Source: Mycolicibacterium tusciae JS617 (lineage in GTDB: Bacteria > Actinomycetota > Actinomycetes > Mycobacteriales > Mycobacteriaceae). Taken from it: a stretch of 64,000 nt of DNA. This document shows, piece by piece, positions 8,576 through 24,954 of this stretch; the first letter of the stretch is position 1, and each line of letters opens with the position of its first letter. The notes beneath the pieces were generated by a model that was given only the letters and a program-made list of their open reading frames with translations, was not told where the DNA came from and searched no databases. The stretch is from the NCBI RefSeq assembly GCF_000243415.2, contig NZ_KI912270.1, positions 2,976,001 to 3,040,000 of the forward strand. The letters run 5' to 3'. A program made the position numbers and the translations under genes.

Positions 8576-9688
8576 TCACGATCGGGCACCGGGCTCGGCA
8601 GATTCCCCACGGGTCGTCATTCTTCGCGCCCGTCGCGCCAAGTGGCGGTTGAGCGCAAGGATCACCACCACGGCCAGCGCCCAGCCCAGCAGGATGTCGA
8701 TGACGTAGTGCTCGGCGGTGTACACCAGCGTGAACGCCATGATCAGCGGATAGATCACCAGCACCGGCCGCCACCCTCGATGCACCCGGCTCCACAGGAA
8801 CATCGCCACCGCGGCGGTCATGCCCGCGTGCAGCGACGGAATGGCCGCGACGAGGTTCACGCTGGCCTGGCCCTGATCGAGCAACGCCGTGGCCGACTGC
8901 AGGTTCAGATTGCCCCAACCGCGGCCGACGATCCGCTCGATCCAGTTGTTCGCGCCGTCCTGCGTCGACTGCATGGCCCCGAGCACGCCGCCGTCGGGCA
9001 CACCACGCGCGGACCTGAACATGCACCGTGGATTGGCAGGGCCGCCTGCGATGTCGTCAGATGTGCAGCGGGCGGCTGCCCACGGCGGTGCGGCAGGCAG
9101 TGTTGCGTAGATCGCCAATCCCGCGACATTGAGCCCGACGAACAGCTTGACGAACGACTTCCATTCCTCGCGATCACGCAGCCAGAGCACCGCGGCCACC
9201 ACGTACGGAAGGACGAAGAACGACATGTAGACACTGCTGATCACCACTTCCCACCAGGGCGGCTCGGGAAGCTTCAGTTGCTCCTGCAGCCACACCGTCG
9301 GCATCGTGCCGGAGAAGAGCCAGCGGTCGGCGTCGGCCGGCCACTCCCACAGCGTCGGCCGACCGATCATGTCGGCCGCTCCGCGGCTCAGGTCGTAGGC
9401 GATGAGCACCAGGGCGAACGGCAGCCAGTCGCGGATGATGTAGAGCATCCGGCGGCCCTGACCGATACTCGCGACCGCCAAACCGGTGCATACATAGAGC
9501 AGCACCAACTCACGGTTGAACGCGAAGCCGTCCGTCGCGGTGCGATAGATGATGACCGCCGCCCAGATGGCGATGGCGACCCATCGCAGGATCCGCAGCC
9601 ATCGAGCCGAACGACCCGGACTGGGCGCCTGCTCGAGCGGTTCGACGGCGCGCGGGGGCGCAATTGACGACTCGTCAATCGCGGACAT
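8576..9688 (-). CDS. PAP2/AUR1-like integral membrane phosphatase or phosphotransferase
   Basis: A 370-residue membrane protein with at least six hydrophobic segments. The C-terminal part carries the PAP2 signature pieces: IPSLHAGMTAAVA (Ser-Leu-His) and YTAEHYVIDILLGW (His…Asp). This architecture resembles the AUR1/inositol phosphoceramide-synthase-like PAP2 proteins of actinobacteria, which act on lipid phosphates at the membrane. The Ala/Arg-rich first 35 residues are probably cytoplasmic. It is followed after 12 bases by the alpha/beta hydrolase. The lipid substrate is not known. Confidence 0.82.
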   Translation of the reverse strand: MSAIDESSIAPPRAVEPLEQAPSPGRSARWLRILRWVAIAIWAAVIIYRTATDGFAFNRELVLLYVCTGLAVASIGQGRRMLYIIRDWLPFALVLIAYDLSRGAADMIGRPTLWEWPADADRWLFSGTMPTVWLQEQLKLPEPPWWEVVISSVYMSFFVLPYVVAAVLWLRDREEWKSFVKLFVGLNVAGLAIYATLPAAPPWAAARCTSDDIAGGPANPRCMFRSARGVPDGGVLGAMQSTQDGANNWIERIVGRGWGNLNLQSATALLDQGQASVNLVAAIPSLHAGMTAAVAMFLWSRVHRGWRPVLVIYPLIMAFTLVYTAEHYVIDILLGWALAVVVILALNRHLARRARRMTTRGESAEPGARS

Positions 9689-9766
9689 CCGATGAATTTA
9701 GTTCACGAACGCGTTACCGCCAGTTCGCGGGGTGTTCCGGTTAGCGAATTGTGATCGACTGCCCGG

Positions 9767-10519
9767 TCAGCCCAGGTGCTCGCGCAAGAACGCGATGTCG
9801 TCCTTGCGGCCCGCGTCGGCGGTCTCGCAGATGACCGGGGCGTCGGCGGCGCCGACCACCGCGACGAGCAATTGCGGGTCGATCTGACCGGCGCCGAAGT
9901 TGGCATGCCGATCGGCGCCCGACCCTGCGGCGTCGCGCGAGTCGTTGCAGTGCACCAGGTCGATGCGGCCGGTGAGCGCCTTGATGCGGGCGACGGCGTC
10001 GATCAGCTCTTCGCCTGCGGCCCAGGCGTGGCAGGTGTCCAGGCAGAACCCGATGCCGGTATCGCCGATGCGGTCCCACAGCCGTCCGATCACGTCGAAG
10101 TGACGCGCCATGGCGTGGTCACCGCCCGCGGTGTTCTCGAGGTACACCTGCACATCGGTCTCGAGGAAGTCCAGCGCCTTGACCCAGCGCTCGAATCCGG
10201 CCTCCATATCGCTGTCGTCGGCGTGCCCGCCGTGCACGATCACCGCGGTCGCGTTGATCTCTGAGGCGGCGTCGCACGTGTCCTGCAGGATCTTGCGCGA
10301 CGGGATGCGCACCCGGTTGTTGGCCGAGGCGACGTTGATCAGATACGGCGCATGGACATAAAGCGGAATCGGCGCGGCTTTCAGAATTTCGGCGTCCTCG
10401 CGCGGCTTGGGCTTTTTCCAGCTCTGCGGATTGCCGAGGAAGAACTGCACCACATCGGCGCCGTCGGCAGCGGCGTCGGCCAGGGGGTCATCTCCGTGAA
10501 CATGAGAACCGATAAGCAC
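9767..10519 (-). CDS. end: endonuclease IV (AP endonuclease)
   Basis: A 250-residue TIM-barrel AP endonuclease (Nfo/End), which cuts the backbone at abasic sites in base excision repair. Family motifs seen are [10 protein letters not shown], the [10 protein letters not shown] strand, the metal-binding ENTAGG, and [13 protein letters not shown], and HCNDS towards the end; together they supply His/Glu/Asp ligands of the tri-zinc site. Length matches M. tuberculosis End (about 250 residues). It stands alone between the PAP2 gene and the IS481-split membrane gene. Confidence 0.95.
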   Translation of the reverse strand: MLIGSHVHGDDPLADAAADGADVVQFFLGNPQSWKKPKPREDAEILKAAPIPLYVHAPYLINVASANNRVRIPSRKILQDTCDAASEINATAVIVHGGHADDSDMEAGFERWVKALDFLETDVQVYLENTAGGDHAMARHFDVIGRLWDRIGDTGIGFCLDTCHAWAAGEELIDAVARIKALTGRIDLVHCNDSRDAAGSGADRHANFGAGQIDPQLLVAVVGAADAPVICETADAGRKDDIAFLREHLG

Positions 10520-10582
10520 GCCCCGAGTTTAAGCGCGAGGGACGACACGTGATTCATGTCGCCGCCGGGGCGGCTCGGTGAT

Positions 10583-10953
10583 TCACCCCCACGTCTGCCG
10601 GATCGCCTGCCGTTCGACCGCCTGCGCCAATCGTCGCAGCCGCTCCCGCGCACCCCACCAATTGACCAGCAGCCAGATCGCCAGCAGCTGGCACAGCGAT
10701 GCGATCACCCAGTGATAGGCGTTTCGACCTGCCACGATCGTCGCTATCCCGAGCACGACGAAGAACACGGCCAGGACGACCCTGACCAGATTCTCCGCCC
10801 GCGAACTCGCCAGCCGACGGCGCCACACCTCGGGTTCGATGTCCGCGGGCATCTCGCCGGTGCGCAGCGTCCGGTGGTATTCGACGTACTGGCCGTAGGT
10901 CGCAAAGTTGCGCCGCAGATCCCGGTCCTCACCGAGCACCACCCACGCCAAAC
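10583..10953 (-). pseudogene. C-terminal fragment of membrane protein gene split by IS481 element
   Basis: Encodes the second half of the gene whose first half is at 12284–13030. The last common sequence is the 17-bp duplication that reads LAWVV in both pieces and in the same codon phase. The fragment holds a charged segment (YVEYHRTLRTGEMPADIEPE) followed by two hydrophobic helices. An apparent start at 11005 lies inside the IS end and would prepend residues encoded by the IS, so some of this half could still be translated. Function unknown. Confidence 0.85.
10937..10953. repeat. left 17-bp target-site duplication of the IS481 element
   Basis: CACCACCCACGCCAAAC occurs here and again at 12284–12300, directly outside the two IS ends. 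The bases beyond it differ on each side, so the duplication is exactly 17 bp. Confidence 0.88.
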
Positions 10954-12283
10954 TGTGGTGTCTCGGGACATCGCTGACACTTTTGTCTTGGGACATCGCT
11001 GACACTCATGGTGCCGGTTTGGGCTCGCGAGTGCGATAGGTACGGGTGTTTGGTTCGGCGGGTTGGTGGTAGCGGGCGGGGTCGGCGGTGAATGCGCGGA
11101 CGAGTCGGTTGCCGCTGAAGATCGCGATGTGGTCACCGTCGCGGATGACGTCGCATTCGTGGCCGGCCCAGCGCAGGCCGACGTTGATCCTGTAGGGCGC
11201 AGCGCACACGTAGCCCGACTGCTCGCCGACGGTGTGGTGGCTGACGAACACGGGTGCGGGAAGTGGGCGGTCGGCTGGGCGGGCCTTGGCGGTGGCGTGA
11301 AACGCCTCGGCCGGGGTGGCTCCACGCAGCGCACGGTGGGGCCGTTGGTGGTTGTAGAAGCTGCGGAACTCCTCGAGCAGGTCGTTGAGTTCGGCGACGG
11401 TGGCCGCCGGGTCCCGCGCGGACAGCCACTTCTTCAGTGTCTGCCAGAACCGCTCGATCTTGCCGCAGGTCTGCGGATGAAACGGTGCCGAGTTGATCGT
11501 GCGCACACCAAGGGCGCGCAGGTTGATCTCGAACGCCGATTCATGCGCATGGAATCTACCGGTGTAGACGATTCCGTTGTCCGACAACGACATCGACGGT
11601 ATCCCCACACTCGTCGATACCAGCCATGATGACCGACCAGACGAGGTCACCGTCGGCGTCGCCGGCATCGGCGCGCAACCCCACGGCATAGCGGGAGTGG
11701 TCATCGAGGCTGCCCGCGATGGCCACCGCACTGCCACCGGCAAGCCACCATCCGGTCCAATCTGACTGCCAGCATTCATTGGGCCGCGCGAACACGAACC
11801 GCTTCGTCGCCGACTTCGGACGTTTCTGCGGCTGCGGGGTGATCAGCCCGCGGCGGGTCAGGATCTGCCACACCGTCGACGGCGACGGCACTGCCTGCAC
11901 ACCGTCGCGTTGCAATGACCACACGATCGATTGGGCGCCGTGATCTCGCCCCTGCTCGATCAACTGTTTGCGGCGGCGCACCACCAGGTCCTCGACCTCG
12001 GGGCAGGTCTGACCCGGCGAGGTCAATGGCCGTCGGGACCGATCCTGCAGCCCGTCGATCCCACCGTCACGGAAGCGCCCACGAAACTTGTAGAACGTCT
12101 GCCGACTGATGTGCTCGCGGCGACAGAACTCCGCCACGTTGTCCACTTGCCCGGCCAACGCCGCAGCCATCCGAATGTCCATTGCCGTCACCTTCTGGGC
12201 CATGAACCATCGTGGTCGAGGCCCTACTCAGGTGTCAGCGATGTCTCAAGACATACCGGTGTCAGCGATGTCCCCGAACAGGA
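10954..12283 (-). mobile_element. IS481-family insertion sequence (1330 bp)
   Basis: Bounded by 17-bp direct repeats and by imperfect inverted ends that each hold two tandem copies of a motif reading GGGACATCGCTGACAC (at about 10965–10980 and 10990–11005; reverse complement near 12232–12247 and 12259–12274, one copy with GAGACATC). Each end therefore seems to carry a double transposase-binding site. It contains one transposase gene, frameshifted. It interrupts a membrane protein gene. Confidence 0.88.
11006..12203 (-). pseudogene. IS481-family transposase, frameshifted
   Basis: Two overlapping frames (ATG at 12203; second frame to 11006) together make a full IS481 transposase: an N-terminal HTH ('NVAEFCRREHISRQTFYKF'), the first catalytic Asp in ECWQSDWTGWWL, the second in MSLSDNGIVYTG and the Glu in KIERFWQTLKKWL. 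The frames join at a GGGG run near 11611–11614: reading three G instead of four restores GIDECGIPSMSLSDNG. So a one-base insertion separates the first catalytic Asp from the rest. IS481 enzymes are normally one uninterrupted frame, so this is probably inactivating; a slip on the G-run could give some product. Confidence 0.85.
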
Positions 12284-12300
12284 CACCACCCACGCCAAAC
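12284..12300. repeat. right 17-bp target-site duplication of the IS481 element
   Basis: Perfect copy of 10937–10953, lying inside the coding frame of the interrupted membrane protein gene. Confidence 0.88.
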
Positions 12301-13030
12301 CCATCAGCGCTGCCAGACCTGCCGCCAAGTCGAGGCGCATGATCCACGGCCCACCGAAGACGAGGGTGCCGAGGTCGACGATCAGCAGCACCACGAAGGC
12401 CCCGGCGAACCACATCACGAAGCCAGGGACCAGTCGCCCCGCCAGCGACATCTCGAAGACCGAATCCTTCATCAGCATCGTGGACGCCCGAGTGCTCGAT
12501 GCTCCCCTCGACGTTCCCGCCGCGCTGACGGGCGGCCGGCGGCGCTTGACGGCGGCTGCCAGCGCTCTGATACCCACCCCTCTGCGCACCAGCAAGACGG
12601 CACCGATTCCGAGGATCAGGGTGAACATCGCGACCGGCAGCCAGCGGTACGGCGAGTCGCTGCCGAGGCTGGTGAACAACCCGAACATCACGACCGGGAA
12701 GCCGCACAGCGCTGCCAGTCCGTTGGCCGTCTGACTGCCGCTCAACCAGCGCGCCCACTGGTCCAGGTCGACGCCCTTCGGAAGCGTTCCGGCCCATAAT
12801 GCCCGCCGGTATTCGGTCATCCGGTCGACGGAGCCGAACTTGCCGTGGACGCGGTGGTCTGCGACCGCGGTGAGCGCGGATCCCAACACGCATCCGAGGC
12901 CGACGGGCAGCGCTAGCCGCGCCGCGCTGTCGGAAGAAAGCAGACGCAGGATGAGACCCAGGTATCCCAGCCATCCGACGCCGATGATTGCGGCGCGCAC
13001 GATCCGCGGCAGCCGGAACCATGTCGTCAT
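12284..13030 (-). pseudogene. N-terminal fragment of membrane protein gene split by IS481 element
   Basis: Starts at ATG 13030 (MTTWFRLPRIVRAAIIGVGW) and encodes 249 residues with about five hydrophobic helices before the IS junction. Joined to 10583–10936 it would give an intact protein of about 366 residues. The charged segment MTEYRRALWAGTLPKGVDLD plus two helices in this half is repeated in the other half (YVEYHRTLRTGEMPADIEPE plus two helices), so the parent protein was an internal duplication. No known family recognised. Its start is 50 bases from the divergent mycothiol-dependent enzyme gene. Confidence 0.85.
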
Positions 13031-13080
13031 CCGTTGAGTGTGGCCGATGAGTTCTGTCCTCGCTTCGGGTCTATCCGGTT

Positions 13081-13698
13081 ATGCGCAACGACGTCTGGCC
13101 GCTCGTGCATGCTGAACGCGCGGCAACGATCGACGACCTCGCCCGCCTCGACACCGCACAGTGGGAGCAGCCCTCCCTATGTGCCGGATGGACCGTGCAC
13201 GACGTGGTGGCCCACATGGTCGACGTCGCTCGCTCGACCCGAGTCGGCTTCGCCGTCGACATGCTCCGCGCGGGCTTCGACTTCGACCGGCAGAACACGC
13301 GCGGGGTCGAACGCGCGCGCGGCGCCACACCCGAAGAGACGTTGCAACGGCTCCGAGAGGCGGCGACGCGCACGTCGACCCCGATCGCACCGTTGAACAC
13401 GCGGCTCGTCGAAGAGGTCGTCCACGGCGAGGATTTCCGTCGACCGCTGGGCATCAGCCATTCCTATTCGCAGGAAGCCGTCGTCCGCTCGCTGCGCCAA
13501 CAAGTCGGAACCTCAACGACTTTCGGCGGTGCCAAGGAGCTGGTCGCCGGCGTGCGCTTGGTGGCCACCGACGCAGACCTGACCATCGGCGACGGCCTTG
13601 AGGTGACCGGGCCCGCGCTCGCGCTGTTGCTGACGGTCTCGGGCCGACGGGTTGCGCTCGACGAGCTCGACGGCCCGGGTGTCGCGACGCTGGCCTGA
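13081..13698 (+). CDS. maleylpyruvate isomerase family mycothiol-dependent enzyme (DinB-like fold)
   Basis: A 205-residue protein of the TIGR03083/MDMPI group. The opening ('HAERAATIDDLARLDTAQWE'), then CAGWTVHDVVAHMVD, is the four-helix DinB-like domain whose histidines bind a metal; a further His lies in LVEEVVHGEDFRRPLG. Members use mycothiol for isomerisation, transfer or detoxification, consistent with a mycobacterium. Start ATG at 13081, divergent from the split membrane gene. Substrate unknown. Confidence 0.85.
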   Translation: MRNDVWPLVHAERAATIDDLARLDTAQWEQPSLCAGWTVHDVVAHMVDVARSTRVGFAVDMLRAGFDFDRQNTRGVERARGATPEETLQRLREAATRTSTPIAPLNTRLVEEVVHGEDFRRPLGISHSYSQEAVVRSLRQQVGTSTTFGGAKELVAGVRLVATDADLTIGDGLEVTGPALALLLTVSGRRVALDELDGPGVATLA

Positions 13699-13699
13699 T

Positions 13700-14665
13700 T
13701 CACGTCTGTGTGGTGATCAAGAACGCCAGGAAGGCCACATAGGCCGCGACCATCGCGCCGCCCTCGACCCGGCTCACTCGTCGACCGGTGATGAAGATCG
13801 GGATGCACACGAGGGCGACCGCCACCATGATCGGAATGTCGATGCGCACCAGCTGCGCCGGCAGCGCGAGACCGTGCGCGGGCACCAGGCAGGTGATGCC
13901 GAGGATCAACAGGATGTTGTAAATGCTGCTGCCGAGCAGATTCCCGATGGCGATGTCCCGCTCTCCGCGCAGCGTGGACACGATGGTGGTCACCAACTCG
14001 GGGGCCGACGTCCCGATGGCCACCACCGTGAGGCCGATGAGTGCATCGGAGACGTTGAATCCGCGTGCCATGCCGACGGCCGCGTCAACGAGGCGCTCGG
14101 CGCCGATCACGATGATCGCGATGCCGGCCACCGTCATGCCGATGTGCAATGCCGTGCGGTCCGGCGTCTGAGCTTTCGGGTAGGCGGTCGTGAATTCGGT
14201 TGTGACATCGCGGGTCTCGCGTCGCGCCGTACGCACCACCGCAAGGGTGTAGACGACGGCGCCGACGGTCAACACGGCGCCGTCGATCCGGGTGAGCACA
14301 CCGTCGAGGACCAACAGCCACAGCAGGACTGCCGCCCCGGCCATCACCGGCAATTCGAACCGCAGCGTGCGCATCTGCAGCGCCAGCGGCAACAGCAGCG
14401 CGCTCAGCCCGAGGACGAGCAACAGGTTGACCACGTTGGTGCCCGCGATGTTGCCGACCGCCAGCGCACCGTTGCCGTCAACGGCGGAGACCACACCTAC
14501 CGCGAGCTCGGGCATGCTCGTACCGATCGACACCACGGTCAGACCGATGACGATCGGGCTGATGCCGAACCGCGATGCGACCTTCGCACCACCCCGAACC
14601 ATCACCTCGGCGCCCGCCACTAGGGCACCGAGGCCGACCAGGAACCACAACACGTTCGCCAACAC
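13700..14665 (-). CDS. calcium/sodium antiporter, CaCA family
   Basis: A 321-residue membrane exchanger of the YrbG type with about ten transmembrane helices. The two inverted alpha repeats are clear: VSIGTSMPELAVGV with GNIAGTNVVNLLLVLG in the first half, and VAIGTSAPELVTTIV with GNLLGSSIYNILLILG in the second; the GTS(M/A)PEL glutamates bind the cation. It probably exports Ca2+ against Na+ or H+. It lies downstream of rpoC on the same strand, but a strong terminator at 14740–14762 separates them, so it is likely independently expressed. Confidence 0.93.
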   Translation of the reverse strand: MLANVLWFLVGLGALVAGAEVMVRGGAKVASRFGISPIVIGLTVVSIGTSMPELAVGVVSAVDGNGALAVGNIAGTNVVNLLLVLGLSALLLPLALQMRTLRFELPVMAGAAVLLWLLVLDGVLTRIDGAVLTVGAVVYTLAVVRTARRETRDVTTEFTTAYPKAQTPDRTALHIGMTVAGIAIIVIGAERLVDAAVGMARGFNVSDALIGLTVVAIGTSAPELVTTIVSTLRGERDIAIGNLLGSSIYNILLILGITCLVPAHGLALPAQLVRIDIPIMVAVALVCIPIFITGRRVSRVEGGAMVAAYVAFLAFLITTQT

Positions 14666-14739
14666 CCCGTCGAGTGTGGGCTCGTGTCACGCGAAATGGA
14701 CTCGAACCGTGCGGGTAACCCACGTTCGTCCAACGAAAA

Positions 14740-14762
14740 AGCCCCCGCACCTGGCGGGGGCT
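14740..14762 (-). terminator. Rho-independent terminator of rpoBC
   Basis: A perfect 8-bp GC stem (GCCCCCGC at 14741–14748 with GCGGGGGC at 14754–14761) around a 5-nt loop. On the minus strand it is followed by a short T run (CTTTTTC). It lies 24 bases beyond the rpoC stop. Confidence 0.85.
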
Positions 14763-14785
14763 TCTCCGTTTCGATCCGTATTGCT

Positions 14786-18739
<3,954 letters not shown>

Positions 18740-18787
18740 GTAACTCCCTTTCCCCTTTCGGGACTAGAAATTTCTAAAAGGAAAGAT

Positions 18788-22689
<3,902 letters not shown>

Positions 22690-24555
22690 TCAGGCGGCCA
22701 CGGAAGCCGTGCAGTTGGCTTCCGCCCCGGTCGTCTCGCGTAGGCAACCCGGCTGGAGAGTGAAGAGGCCGCCACTGAGCGCCATGAACGGTTCCAGGAA
22801 GTTGAGGATGTACGGCCTGCGCAGCGAATTCGGCAGGTCAACCAGGGTGGCCTGGCCTCCAGGCGTGACGAGCGTGAACGTCTCGCCGCTGTTGAGGTAG
22901 ATGCCGTTGTCCCGGCTTCCGGCGAACATGTCGTTGACCCAACCGACCATCAGGATGTTGGCGGCCGCGACGTTTTGCGGCTTGGAGAAGCCCGCCACGA
23001 GTTGCTGCGAGAACTGGATGAGCCAATTGCCGCCGCGCATCGAGTCGACGTGGGAACCGTCGACCAGCGTCACGCCGTAGAAGTCGGCGTCGGGTCGCGC
23101 CTGAATCAACGCCGCAGTACCGCTGCCGAACGTGTTCCACATGTACTTGGGCGCTGCGAGCTGGTAGATCGGGATGTCGCTGTCGACCTTTCTCAGATCG
23201 TCGGCCATCTGCCCGTTGAGACCGACTCCGTCGAGCAGCACGACGCCGGCGAGCCGATCGGCACTTCCGTTTTCGGTCATGTAGCCGGCGATCCCGGAGA
23301 CCGCGCCGCCGCCCAATGAGTGGCCCATCAGCACCACCCGGTCCGGGATGTCGCCGCCATAACCGGCCGCGAGCGCGCTCTCGGCGAGCGCCGTATTGCC
23401 GTCTGCAAAGAGGCCTGCCATCGCCTGGTGCATCGGCGCCCCACCGAGCCAGCACTGGCCGAGGTCCAAGAAGTTCGAGGTAATCGACGGCGCGACGACG
23501 ATGCTGTTGGTCTGTTCCGCCAGCGCCGCGGCGGTATAGCTGTACCAGGGAGCGGCCGCGAGGAATCCATGCTGCAGGTAGATGAGCCGAGTCGGCGCCG
23601 GCTCCCCGTCGGGAACATCAGGGATGTACCAGTCGACGGGTACCTCTTCCCCGGTGCCGGGTGCGCAACCGCAGTCGATTCGCAGCCTCGAACTATGCAC
23701 CGTCACCGAGCTCCCCGCAGGGAGCATCGGCGGTCCGCCGGCCAGCTGGATCACGAAGCCGTACAGACCGAAGACGATCGTGCCGATCACGTCCAGCAGG
23801 ATGTTCAGCGGGCTCGCTGTGACATTGGCCGTGACCGGCACGGTTGCGGGCGGCACGAGCGACCTTGCCGCGAATTGGGTACCTTCCGCCTGCCCTGTCA
23901 CTTCCTCGAACGCGGCCACCAGAGGAACCTCCTCGAGGTCCTCGCCTGCCTGGGTTTCGGTATCGACGAACACGGCGGCGGTCTTCTCGCCATCCTCGGC
24001 CTGGCTCTTCGCCGCGGGCCCAAGATCGTCGACGGCGGCCGGATCGAATCGCAGTGTCCGCGAATCGTCGGATGGGATGTCGTTTAAGCCTGAACCGTTG
24101 CCGTTTGCGTCCACCGGGTCGACGAGTTCGATCGCACCGTCGCTGGTGTCGATGGCGTCCTCGTCGATCGCGCCGTCCCCGTTGTTGGCGTCCTCGTCGA
24201 TCGCGCCGTCCTCGTTGTTGGCGTCCTCGTTGTTGGCGCCCTCGTCGATCGCGCCGTCCTCGTTGTTGGCGTCCTCGTCGATCGCGCCGTCCTCGTTGTT
24301 GGCGTCCTCTTTGTTGGCGTCCTCGTTGTTGGCGTCCTCGTCACCCGCGTCCTTCGGGTCGTTCGGTGGCGTCTGCCCCGCTCCCGACTCGTTCTCGCTT
24401 TCGGCGTTATCCGACGATTCCGACGTCTTGCTGCCAGCGCCGTCCGAGGGTGCACCGTCGGTCGCCACCGCGACACCGGCCCCGGCCACCACCGCCGCCG
24501 AGATTCCCGCGGCGACGACACCTGTTCCCAACCACGCCAAGAACCGGTCGACCAT
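22690..24555 (-). CDS. exported alpha/beta hydrolase with acidic repeat region
   Basis: A 621-residue secreted serine hydrolase. An N-terminal signal sequence (FLAWLGTGVVAAGISAAVVA…) is followed at about residues 70–140 by a low-complexity acidic array of DEDANNEDGAI-type units. After a linker, the hydrolase domain begins near residue 270 (RLIYLQHGFLAAAPWYSYTA is the oxyanion region); the nucleophile elbow is VLMGHSLGGGAV (near residue 415) and probable Asp/His lie in VLLDGVG and VDGSHVDSMRGG. Likely an envelope lipase/esterase. It lies just upstream of rpoB in the same direction. Confidence 0.82.
   Translation of the reverse strand: MVDRFLAWLGTGVVAAGISAAVVAGAGVAVATDGAPSDGAGSKTSESSDNAESENESGAGQTPPNDPKDAGDEDANNEDANKEDANNEDGAIDEDANNEDGAIDEGANNEDANNEDGAIDEDANNGDGAIDEDAIDTSDGAIELVDPVDANGNGSGLNDIPSDDSRTLRFDPAAVDDLGPAAKSQAEDGEKTAAVFVDTETQAGEDLEEVPLVAAFEEVTGQAEGTQFAARSLVPPATVPVTANVTASPLNILLDVIGTIVFGLYGFVIQLAGGPPMLPAGSSVTVHSSRLRIDCGCAPGTGEEVPVDWYIPDVPDGEPAPTRLIYLQHGFLAAAPWYSYTAAALAEQTNSIVVAPSITSNFLDLGQCWLGGAPMHQAMAGLFADGNTALAESALAAGYGGDIPDRVVLMGHSLGGGAVSGIAGYMTENGSADRLAGVVLLDGVGLNGQMADDLRKVDSDIPIYQLAAPKYMWNTFGSGTAALIQARPDADFYGVTLVDGSHVDSMRGGNWLIQFSQQLVAGFSKPQNVAAANILMVGWVNDMFAGSRDNGIYLNSGETFTLVTPGGQATLVDLPNSLRRPYILNFLEPFMALSGGLFTLQPGCLRETTGAEANCTASVAA
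24151..24341 (-). repeat. in-frame degenerate repeats coding an acidic linker
   Basis: About 190 bp made of shuffled GTTGTTGGCGTCCTC and GTCGATCGCGCCGTCC type blocks (forward strand). They keep frame and encode EDANN, EDGAI and DEDANN units of the hydrolase above. The unit number is likely to vary between strains by slippage or recombination. Confidence 0.8.
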
Positions 24556-24954
24556 GAGCCCTCCTGTTCGCTGAACGCGAGAAAGATAACGCGCAGTGTC
24601 AGCTCATGAGGGCGATTGCACGATTCGGTCGGATCTAAGCGCCCGCTGGAAAACCGCCTATCACTTCGGATTCGACGCTACGAGGCGGCGCGTTCGACTC
24701 GGATAATCACGCCGGTCAACCAGCGAGCCGCTCGCTGTCTTCAGGGTTGCTGGACATCAGGGTTGGCCAACGTGGCGATGACGGGCACTTCGATCTGACG
24801 TGCTGCTACGCGATGCGCACGACGTCGCCGTCGACGATGTCGGCCGCAGACGACGGTGTCGCCCGGTGTGCGCCCAATGCGTCCACTAACAGGTAGATCC
24901 CACGCGCGAGGTGCAGACGATCAACCGGTTAAGCAGTTATCCAGCGAGGAGGAA
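24556..24954. other. gap between mkl and the exported hydrolase, no gene recognised
   Basis: About 400 bases. Frames are short and none has a convincing start with a ribosome-binding site. The stretch must include the promoter of the exported hydrolase, with GGAGGG (24560–24565) just before its start as the likely ribosome-binding site. Nothing else identifiable. Confidence 0.5.

Noticed and set aside
6251..9667. A 1138-codon plus-strand frame opposite fadE8, the hydrolase and the PAP2 gene
   Set aside because: It is the antisense shadow of three well-supported genes in GC-rich DNA; its product is Arg/His/Gln/Pro-rich with no domain.
24151..24341. CRISPR-like or minisatellite non-coding array
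   Set aside because: Repeats keep the reading frame of the exported hydrolase and encode a regular acidic linker.
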